Assembly (NCBI RefSeq): GCF_000014685.1
Contig: NC_008321.1
Coordinates: 2,539,001-2,603,000 of the forward strand
DNA length: 64,000 nt
Direction of reading: 5' to 3'
Origin: Shewanella sp. MR-4
GTDB lineage: Bacteria; Pseudomonadota; Gammaproteobacteria; Enterobacterales; Shewanellaceae
Below the pieces are notes generated by a model. The model had not been told where the DNA came from. It made no database searches and was given only the letters and a program-made list of their open reading frames with translations. Positions 34,879 through 41,978 of this stretch are shown here, one piece after another. The translations under genes were made by a program, and so were the position numbers. Every line of letters begins with the position of its first letter. The stretch's first letter is position 1.

Positions 34879-36009
34879 TTAGAAATAATATCCGAAATTA
34901 ATATTAACTCGCTTATCCCAACTATCACCGATTTCAGGTAAACCAACGTGACCATTGTCGCGAGTGGAGGCATACATGTTTTTACCCATAATAAAATCGA
35001 CCATGGTATAAGTTGGGCCTGCTGCAATGGCGCAGCCAGTCACATTTTGATAGCTGGTATCAAAGCTGTCATCGGATACATCCGGTGTCACCATGCCAAA
35101 ATCATTATAGAACTTAAGACTACCCCAATCGGTCGTGACTGTCTTTGCGATATTAACACTGTATGCCTGCGCCTTAGAGGCAATCTCATACTGCCAATTG
35201 TAAGCAGCGACCGCTATTTTATTACTATCTATGGCATCGGCTGCATCATATTCATACTGCATAGCCTGCAGTTGTAGGCCCCAACCATTGTAGGTCGCAT
35301 CCAGATGAATCGCGACAGCATAGCGGTCACCATTGTTGCCCGTTGCATCGTTATAGATCTGGCCGTATTCGATAGAGCCACCCAAAAGGGTTTTGCCACC
35401 TTCATAGCTCATCTCGTACATTTGACGTAGGTTTAACTGGTTCGTCTCTTCGTTGTTGTATTCGGTACCGTTAACAATACCGCTATACAGATCAGGTGAG
35501 TAACGATCGGCGCGACCAGCGCCATATTCCGCATTCTTATAGAAGGCCATTTCGGTCCCCCAAGCGCCCTTCTGGTATACCCCTTTCACCCCCAAGTCGT
35601 AATCATCTTCGAATCCTAAGTAGTAAGGCACGCCAAACCAGAAGCTGTTTGAAATAAATCCAGGATTACCAAAAGGTACCTGATTCACACCGAATTGAAT
35701 CTGCCAGTCAGCACTAAGGTCGTAAAAACCATAACCATAACGCAGCGCTTGCCAGCCATCATAAAAACGGTATTCACTGGCAAGTCCCCACTCACCCAGC
35801 TTACCGTTAAACTTAATTGCCGCCATATCGAAAGTAAGATCGCCGCCCTTATCTTTTGAGCTCTGACTGTAATCTTTATAGGCATAATTCACCCTAACAG
35901 TACCGCCAACATCAATGCCATTTTGCGGTTCTTCTGCCTGTACCGCACTCGTTGTCAATGCAAGGAAAATCCATGCTGCGATAAGATATAAGTTTAGATT
36001 TTTCATCAT
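34879..36009 (-). CDS. Outer-membrane porin, likely for DMSP/acrylate
   Basis: Outer-membrane beta-barrel protein of 376 residues. Seen: signal peptide MMKNLNLYLIAAWIFLALTTSAVQA, alternating aromatic/polar strands throughout (GGTVRVNYAYKDY, LASEYRFYDGWQALRYGYGFYDL, WGLQLQAMQYEYDA) and a C-terminal aromatic end (VNINFGYYF) recognised by the barrel assembly machinery. Resembles the putative porins found beside flavocytochrome genes in Shewanella. It lies 81 bp after dddY on the same strand with no terminator between them, so the two are probably cotranscribed. Substrate by context only. Confidence 0.8.
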   Translation of the reverse strand: MMKNLNLYLIAAWIFLALTTSAVQAEEPQNGIDVGGTVRVNYAYKDYSQSSKDKGGDLTFDMAAIKFNGKLGEWGLASEYRFYDGWQALRYGYGFYDLSADWQIQFGVNQVPFGNPGFISNSFWFGVPYYLGFEDDYDLGVKGVYQKGAWGTEMAFYKNAEYGAGRADRYSPDLYSGIVNGTEYNNEETNQLNLRQMYEMSYEGGKTLLGGSIEYGQIYNDATGNNGDRYAVAIHLDATYNGWGLQLQAMQYEYDAADAIDSNKIAVAAYNWQYEIASKAQAYSVNIAKTVTTDWGSLKFYNDFGMVTPDVSDDSFDTSYQNVTGCAIAAGPTYTMVDFIMGKNMYASTRDNGHVGLPEIGDSWDKRVNINFGYYF

Positions 36010-36090
36010 TTACCTCTTTATTTTCCATGCAATTTTAGGTGCACGGTACCACTTCATATTGACCTTATTTTTGGCCTTATTTTTCCGTTA

Positions 36091-37335
36091 TTACCACTTC
36101 AAGTTAGTCAGATCACACTGAATAACCTCATCTTTATTTGCTGGAGTCCCTGGATGTTTCGCCGACTCACACAGCAGTGTCGTTCCATAGTCATTGCGCT
36201 TGTCATGGGCATTACTTCTGGCCCAAACCGAGACAATAGCCCGCTCATGAGGCTTAGCTTCACAGCTACCATCGATATCAAAAGCATGTATTGTGTTCTT
36301 GTGGAAATACATCAAGGGATCTTGCTGATAGCTGCTGGCTAACCACATGGTATGGCCATTGTGTTGTGCGGCATCGAATTGCACTCTGCGCATTTTGTCA
36401 TCTTGCTTCACCGTCTTGAGCAAGGGCGAATCAGCACGTACGGCAAAACTCTTAAATTGATTGGCACACGCGGGTACGCGCATGTTGTAGTAGATCTCCG
36501 CAATCGCATGATTGTGATAGGGATAGAGCGTATCGACTAACTGTACTGTCATCCCCACTTCAGCACCCACCTTTTCACCATTAATCTCATCGATACGGAG
36601 TAATCCCCAATGACCGAAGATCTCAGCATAGGCATAGCCACCGCGGATGTTGTTAAAATTCTTATCATTTCGCTTACTCTCTTCGGCATACATAGGAAAC
36701 CAACCTGCTGCTGCCCACAAATTGGGTAGAGTGTTGGCGCTGATATCATATGGAAAGGCTGAGGGCATTTTCACTTCATCACCAGTGACCATCTTATAGA
36801 AATTATCAGTGAAGATCTGACCTAATTTCTGCACCTCTTTATTTGTCACCTTTGTTTTAAAGAATTCATCAAACGTTGTACGCTTGAAATACTGCGCAAC
36901 GGGTGAGTGTTTGGTTAATTCGCCACCGGGGTTATAAATCCAATTAACCTCTTCACGGGCGCCGAAACATTGTTTAGCCTTGTCGGCGTTGTAGATCACC
37001 TGATAGATGTTTTTCACCATCAACTGCATGTCTCTACGATCCATAATGCACATCTTATTTGCACTCAGGGTCGAATCGACAATGGCCTCATCAGAATTCA
37101 GGCAGTGACTGTTTTCGCCATTGGTTAACGCGATAGCGTAGGCCTTAAGGTAGGTTAGCGTCTCATCCCAAAGCATATCGAGATAATTTTGATCTGCTTT
37201 CGAATGCTTGACAGGTTCTCCCAAACACTTAAACCGTGCATTGTATATATCCGTCTCATCTAAATAGTCAGGTAGATTAGCTGCCATAGCAGCGTTTATC
37301 GATAACAATGACAGAGCAATGATTGCCTTTTTCAT
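36091..37335 (-). CDS. dddY: Periplasmic DMSP lyase DddY
   Basis: Cleaves dimethylsulfoniopropionate to dimethyl sulfide and acrylate. 414 residues with signal peptide (MKKAIIALSLLSINAAMA), placing it in the periplasm, unlike other cupin Ddd lyases. Seen: the zinc/active-site motif Y271-x2-H274-N-H276-x3-E280-x-Y282 and H350 downstream; this spacing matches what I recall for Alcaligenes DddY (Y260, H263, H265, E269, Y271, H338). Cysteine pairs (C37, C78, C96, C123, C290, C358, C389, C407) suit an oxidising compartment. Neighbours fit: porin downstream, acrylate-type reductase and acuI upstream. AAGGA precedes the ATG. A terminator separates it from the upstream cytochrome gene, and a palindromic operator candidate lies about 60 bp upstream of the start. 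Confidence 0.9.
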   Translation of the reverse strand: MKKAIIALSLLSINAAMAANLPDYLDETDIYNARFKCLGEPVKHSKADQNYLDMLWDETLTYLKAYAIALTNGENSHCLNSDEAIVDSTLSANKMCIMDRRDMQLMVKNIYQVIYNADKAKQCFGAREEVNWIYNPGGELTKHSPVAQYFKRTTFDEFFKTKVTNKEVQKLGQIFTDNFYKMVTGDEVKMPSAFPYDISANTLPNLWAAAGWFPMYAEESKRNDKNFNNIRGGYAYAEIFGHWGLLRIDEINGEKVGAEVGMTVQLVDTLYPYHNHAIAEIYYNMRVPACANQFKSFAVRADSPLLKTVKQDDKMRRVQFDAAQHNGHTMWLASSYQQDPLMYFHKNTIHAFDIDGSCEAKPHERAIVSVWARSNAHDKRNDYGTTLLCESAKHPGTPANKDEVIQCDLTNLKW

Positions 37336-37393
37336 TCATCTCATCCTTATTCACATATTATTTTTCTAACCACTTACGGAGTGAATAATACGC

Positions 37394-37409
37394 TTGGAAT
37401 CCATTCCAA
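37394..37409. promoter_or_regulatory. Candidate operator upstream of dddY
   Basis: TTGGAAT-CC-ATTCCAA, a perfect 7+7 palindrome about 60 bp before the dddY start. The same motif occurs twice upstream of the flavoprotein gene (39665-39680 and 39780-39795). Its 2-bp spacer form resembles TetR-family operators. Confidence 0.65.
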
Positions 37410-37514
37410 AAATGTAGCTAGCACATAGGCAAAACAGCCTAGCCGACTAAAAAAGCAATACTGGCCACATAAGTTGTAACATCATGTTTAACAAGGATAT
37501 TTAACTAAAAACCA

Positions 37515-37549
37515 TAAAAAAGCCCCTTAGTCATAACCACTAAGGGGCA
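37515..37549 (-). terminator. Terminator after the cytochrome c gene
   Basis: Minus-strand stem GCCCCTTAG / CTAAGGGGC with a nine-base loop and TTTTTT tail. It splits the block into two transcription units: flavoprotein-cytochrome and dddY-porin. Confidence 0.88.
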
Positions 37550-37718
37550 CATAAAGCGAGGATGTTAACTATAAATTGCTTTGCAGGGATAATTTAATTT
37601 GTCAATTCGCTATATTTGTTTCATAAACTTAGGTGGCGCCAAATTTATATCATCTTAAACATTAAGCGAGTTAAGATTGAGTGATAGCCTAGGGTAATCC
37701 TAGGCCATGTCGGAGCCT

Positions 37719-38072
37719 TTACTTTTTATACTTGTCAAACTTAAAGGTGTGGCAATTACTGCATAAAGGTTGCTTAGACTTATGTTCACCGTGACATTCC
37801 TGACACGGCAGATCTTTACCATAATGCAGATTATTATGTGGATTCTGCCACTTATCCTCTTCACTACGAGCCGTTTTCTTTGCTAAATCATCCACATCGT
37901 GACACTGCAAACAAGCTTGATCCGAAGGAAATTGCTTGATGCCATTGTCGTGACATACCTTACAATCTTTGCCAATGACTTCTTTATGCCAAGGACGTTG
38001 TTCTACGGCGTGAGCAGACAGACTCACCAAGCCACCTAAGACCAGTGCGAGTACAATATTTAACATTTTCAT
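37719..38072 (-). CDS. Periplasmic tetraheme cytochrome c
   Basis: Electron carrier of 117 residues: signal peptide MKMLNIVLALVLGGLVSLSAHA and four CxxCH haem sites (CKVCH, CLQCH, CQECH, CSNCH). Size and haem spacing match the N-terminal cytochrome domain of Shewanella fumarate reductase Fcc3, here encoded as a separate subunit. AAGAGGAA precedes the start. It follows the flavoprotein gene by 27 bp on the same strand, so the two should form an operon and a two-subunit flavocytochrome c that takes electrons from the quinol-oxidising CymA-type pool in the periplasm (inference). Confidence 0.92.
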   Translation of the reverse strand: MKMLNIVLALVLGGLVSLSAHAVEQRPWHKEVIGKDCKVCHDNGIKQFPSDQACLQCHDVDDLAKKTARSEEDKWQNPHNNLHYGKDLPCQECHGEHKSKQPLCSNCHTFKFDKYKK

Positions 38073-38099
38073 TATTGATTCCTCTTATTTACTGGCCAC

Positions 38100-39620
38100 T
38101 TAGGCTTGCATCATGCTGCGGGCGGCTGTCATACCCATCACCATACATTCTGGAATTGAGCAGCTCCCCAGACGGCTAACACCGTGAATACCACCACAGA
38201 CTTCACCTGCAGCATACAAACCTGGGATAGGTTGACCCGTAAAGCTGTCTTTCACTTGTGCCTTAGTATTGACCTGCACACCACCTTGGCAGTAATGCAC
38301 TTTTGGCCATAGACGAACTACGGTAAATGGCGCTTCAATATATTTATCCTTGGCTTTTGTCATATTCTTGTTAAATTGCTTATCAACGCCCGTTTTGACA
38401 TAGCTGTTATATTCTTCAATCTGCGCTTTTAATGGCTCGATTGGTATGCCAAAGTGTTTCGCTAACGCCTCAAGAGTATCGAACTTCCAACCCACATTAT
38501 ATTTAAGCACTTTGGCAGTATTAGGATGCTGCTTAGAGTCTTTAAAACTCGTAATTAAAATGGGTGGTAGCGGTTCACCTTTAGCATCACGACATGCCAA
38601 CTCCGCATCGGCTCGTGTTTTCCGGTCCGCAATCTCATCCATAAAGCGTTTACCAGTCATACAGTTAATCGCAATTGAATGAGGGAAGTTAAAAATCGAA
38701 TAATTAGATACATAGCCAAAGCCGCCTTCATCGGGCGAAGCCCATGGCCCAGATTGGATATGGGCAAGGTGGACAGGCACTGCCCCTAAGCGGAACATTT
38801 CCAACATGCCCTCACCCGTCGCGCCAGGCGCATTGGTACAGCCTACTTCAGAGGTTAGCGTCGGATCTTGCGCCATCCGAAAATCGATATTCTGCGCAAA
38901 GCCGCCGGTCGCCATAAGCACGCCTCGCAATGCTCGAATATTAACAACCTTCCCTGGTTGATCTTCAGCAAAGTGATAGTTTTCGCGCATTTTCACACCG
39001 ACAACATTTCCCTTCCCCCCCAGAATGAAACCTTCAAACTTAGCGCGGTTATGGGTCTTTACACCTAGCCTGCGGCACTCTTTTAGCAGAGGTTGAGTAA
39101 TACCGGCACCACAACTCACACTCGTTTGGTAAGTTCGAGCAACGGAATGACCACCCAGTTGCTGCAAATATGGATGAAATTCAGCTCCTGCATCTAACGT
39201 CATTTGCAGCGCCTCTACAGCATGTGAAGCCACATGCCGTAATAAGCTCTCGTCCGCAATACCGCGGCCAGATGCAATTTGATCTGCTACCATTTTTTCA
39301 ACTGAATCATCAATGCCTTCTTTTTTCTGCATTGGCGTCCCAGGTGCCGCGAATAAACCGCCGTTAATTGCAGAGTTACCACCGAAATAAGACATTTTTT
39401 CAAATATATGTACATCTTTAGCGCCTTTGCGAATAGCCTCTATACCTGCAGCCAATCCTGCAAAACCAGATCCCACAATTAGCACTTCAACTTCTTTATC
39501 CCATTTAACACCGTCGGCCTTTTCTGATAACGCCATAGCAGGTGCTGCAATTGCAACACCTGTAGCGGCACCCAAGCCTTTAATAAAATTACGGCGTCCT
39601 AGCAGATCATATTTTCTCAT
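38100..39620 (-). CDS. Tat-exported flavocytochrome c flavin subunit (acrylate/enoate reductase-like)
   Basis: FAD-dependent reductase of the fumarate-reductase/flavocytochrome c family, 506 residues, periplasmic. Seen: twin-arginine signal GRRNFIKGLG (residues 8-17), FAD site VLIVGSGFAGLAAGIEA (47-62), FGGNSAINGG, and C-terminal LYAAGEVCGGIHGVSRLGSCSI. Compared with Fcc3 (from memory) the proton-donor Arg (IADR, R333), H442 (VHYCQGG) and R483 (SRLG) are kept, but the His of QAHPT (H365) is replaced within IQSGPW (288-293). That argues for a substrate other than fumarate. Next to dddY and acuI, acrylate (or methacrylate) is the best guess. Two operator candidates lie upstream. Confidence 0.85.
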   Translation of the reverse strand: MRKYDLLGRRNFIKGLGAATGVAIAAPAMALSEKADGVKWDKEVEVLIVGSGFAGLAAGIEAIRKGAKDVHIFEKMSYFGGNSAINGGLFAAPGTPMQKKEGIDDSVEKMVADQIASGRGIADESLLRHVASHAVEALQMTLDAGAEFHPYLQQLGGHSVARTYQTSVSCGAGITQPLLKECRRLGVKTHNRAKFEGFILGGKGNVVGVKMRENYHFAEDQPGKVVNIRALRGVLMATGGFAQNIDFRMAQDPTLTSEVGCTNAPGATGEGMLEMFRLGAVPVHLAHIQSGPWASPDEGGFGYVSNYSIFNFPHSIAINCMTGKRFMDEIADRKTRADAELACRDAKGEPLPPILITSFKDSKQHPNTAKVLKYNVGWKFDTLEALAKHFGIPIEPLKAQIEEYNSYVKTGVDKQFNKNMTKAKDKYIEAPFTVVRLWPKVHYCQGGVQVNTKAQVKDSFTGQPIPGLYAAGEVCGGIHGVSRLGSCSIPECMVMGMTAARSMMQA

Positions 39621-39664
39621 CTGTCATCACCCTTATTGTTTTAGTAGACAGGGACATATTAAAG

Positions 39665-39680
39665 GTGGAATACATTCCAA
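39665..39680. promoter_or_regulatory. Candidate operator upstream of the flavoprotein gene (proximal)
   Basis: GTGGAAT-AC-ATTCCAA, about 45 bp before the flavoprotein start; 12 of 14 inner palindrome positions are symmetric and match the dddY site. Confidence 0.62.
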
Positions 39681-39779
39681 AACGTGAGAATTACCAGACT
39701 TACTTAGGCTAAAATGAGTGCAACAAAATAAATGTAAACCAAATTCAGTTTTGCGACAAAATTTGACTCAAGTTCAATT

Positions 39780-39795
39780 ATGGAAACCATTCCAA
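39780..39795. promoter_or_regulatory. Candidate operator upstream of the flavoprotein gene (distal)
   Basis: ATGGAAA-CC-ATTCCAA, one base off the consensus core, about 115 bp upstream of the proximal site and downstream of the acuI terminator. Confidence 0.5.
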
Positions 39796-39849
39796 AAATT
39801 GACACAACTCCATTAACGTAGCCAGGCTAAACAAGCATGATAATTAAAA

Positions 39850-39882
39850 TAAAAATGGCAACACTAATGTGCTGCCATTTAT
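39850..39882 (-). terminator. Terminator of acuI
   Basis: Minus-strand stem AAATGGCAGCAC / GTGTTGCCATTT followed by TTTATTTT, 47 bp after the acuI stop. Confidence 0.8.
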
Positions 39883-39928
39883 AAAATAGAAAGAGAGATA
39901 AAACCTATCTATTACAAATATTATTAGA

Positions 39929-40909
39929 TTAAAGCCTAACTAATACACGCCCTGTAACTTGGCCTTGAATAATCTTATTCGCAAAGTCAGGAACCTCTGC
40001 CAATGATATCTGTTGGCATGCTTGTTGATAAAAATGCGCTGGTAACGCTTTAACCACAGCTTCCCACGCAGCCTTTCGTTTCTCAAATGGACAATAAACC
40101 GAATCGATTCCCAGTAAATTTACTCCCCGCAAAATAAATGGCATTACGGTTGTTGGTAAGGCAAACCCGCCCGCTAAACCACAAATCGCGGCAGCACCAC
40201 CGTATTGAATTTGTGCTAATGCCTTAGCGAGGATCTTATTACCAACGGTATCAACCACACCTGCCCAGCGCTGCGCCTCGAGCGGCTTTGCATCTTGCTC
40301 AAGCTCACGACGATCAATTACTTCTGCTGCACCAAGCTGCAGCAATAATGGCGTATTCTGCTCAACCCGACCACTGCAGGCGACCACACGATAGCCAGCA
40401 TTGGCAAGTAGAGTCACAGCAACAGAACCCACACCACCGCTGGCTCCTGTGACCAGAATATCCCCACTTTGAGGCGTCACGCCAGCCTGCTCAAGTGCTT
40501 GCACGCATAACATCGCCGTAAGCCCTGCGGTACCAATCATCATCGCTTTGGCAGGGTCACAGTTTTGGGGCATAGATACCAACCAATCCGCTTTGACTCT
40601 AGCTTTTTGCGCCATACCGCCCCAGTGATTTTCGCCTACGCCCCACCCTGTCAAAATCACCTGATCGCCAGCTTGATATCTAGGATCATTCGATTGGTTA
40701 ACAACACCGGCAAAATCGATCCCAGGAACCATAGGAAACTGACGAATAATTTTGCCTGTTCCCGTCACTGCTAAACCATCTTTATAATTTAATGAGGAAT
40801 AAGCAACATCGACTAAGACTTCACCTTCAGGTAGATCCGTTTCGCTGATCTGAGCAACTCGAGCGTTTATACGACTATCTTCTTGTGTCAAGACTAAAGC
40901 ATCAAACAT
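39929..40909 (-). CDS. acuI: Acryloyl-CoA reductase AcuI (YhdH-type MDR)
   Basis: NADPH-dependent medium-chain dehydrogenase/reductase that converts acryloyl-CoA to propionyl-CoA in the cytoplasm and so protects against acrylate. 326 residues. Seen: VAYSSLNYKDGLAVTGTGKIIRQFPMVPGIDFAGVV, LTGWGVGENHWGGMAQKARVKADWLVSMP, Rossmann loop VTGASGGVGSVAVTLLANAGY and FALPTTVMPFILRGVNLLGIDSV, which follow E. coli YhdH/AcuI closely. Start at 40909 (MFDALVL) has GGAG seven bases upstream; an earlier in-frame codon at 40933 lacks one. Its own terminator separates it from the flavoprotein gene. No palindrome of the dddY type is seen just upstream. Confidence 0.92.
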   Translation of the reverse strand: MFDALVLTQEDSRINARVAQISETDLPEGEVLVDVAYSSLNYKDGLAVTGTGKIIRQFPMVPGIDFAGVVNQSNDPRYQAGDQVILTGWGVGENHWGGMAQKARVKADWLVSMPQNCDPAKAMMIGTAGLTAMLCVQALEQAGVTPQSGDILVTGASGGVGSVAVTLLANAGYRVVACSGRVEQNTPLLLQLGAAEVIDRRELEQDAKPLEAQRWAGVVDTVGNKILAKALAQIQYGGAAAICGLAGGFALPTTVMPFILRGVNLLGIDSVYCPFEKRKAAWEAVVKALPAHFYQQACQQISLAEVPDFANKIIQGQVTGRVLVRL

Positions 40910-41978
40910 AATTTTCTCCACAAGCCATATCAAAAATCATTGAAACATTAAAATAAGACTCTTTGACATCATTAACAAGTAAATTTATTTTTAAGAGAAT
41001 TTTTTTAGACAGGAATAGCAAAATGCAAACTTATGACGACTCGATAAAAAATGAACCACTTCGGCTCCAGGAATTCTATTAAAGTCGACATTATAAACAC
41101 TAAGGTATTCCGTAGCTTTATTAACTGCCAAGATGGGCGGAAGGATGACTCTAACAACATATCAATTAATGGTTAAATATTAGGATGTCAATACAAACAA
41201 CGACAGAATAGAATAGCTACCCGTAGTAAATAAAATTTAACTGCGATAGCTATATTAAATTTGCATCTAGACAACCCCGTAACATTTTGAATTATAGTGG
41301 TAGAATGATTAACCACTATCGTTTTATAGACTGTGTTTCCTAAGTTGATTGAACTAAAACATGTGCAATTGATTTGATCTGTACGCTCCACTTTCTACCT
41401 TGTTTTTCAACCAAAACCTCATGACAAAACCACTGATAGGAAAATAGACGTCACATAGCAATCGGTTGCCAAAAGCCTTATGGGCGGTGAAAGAAGTGTG
41501 CTACTAGTATCAAGGAACAATCTCAGTCAGCGCCATGGTTGAGGGTAAAGCATCTGCTAGCGGATACCTTGAGTATTCGAAATGATAACGCTCTGTTAGG
41601 AAAAACTACGCCAGGATAAAGACGTGAAACAAGCTTATTGGGCGAGGAATGCCTAAAACTCATGGTACAGTTAATATTCAAGCAGACACAAAGGACTGTT
41701 CATCATTTAACGTTTTGAAAAAAAGCCATTTTTCCACACCATTAGAGATGCTATACTGCATAAAGTGTTACATTAGAGCCTGCTACATTAGTCGACTTAT
41801 TCTACTGGAATTGTTTACCGCTACTTGAGGCTCACACAAGGCATAAATCTATAGCTTTGATGATTACGTCTATACTCATCAAAAAACATCAAGTGAATGA
41901 TAAAATCATGTGCATTGAAATTGATTCAAAAAAGGCTTCATCCCCCCTTTATTTCACGTTAAGCGTGGGACGACAATA
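40910..41978. other. 1-kb stretch without a recognised gene
   Basis: AT-rich DNA between acuI and the PAS-GGDEF-EAL gene. Open frames are short and lack binding sites. I see no strong hairpin, tandem repeat or RNA-like structure; decayed coding sequence or a long regulatory region cannot be excluded. Confidence 0.5.

Noticed and set aside
38100..39620. Calling the flavoprotein fumarate reductase
   Set aside because: Replacement of the Fcc3 H365 motif and the DMSP/acrylate neighbourhood argue for a different enoate.
39929..40909. Calling the gene a generic quinone oxidoreductase
   Set aside because: The whole-length resemblance to YhdH/AcuI and position beside dddY favour acryloyl-CoA reductase.
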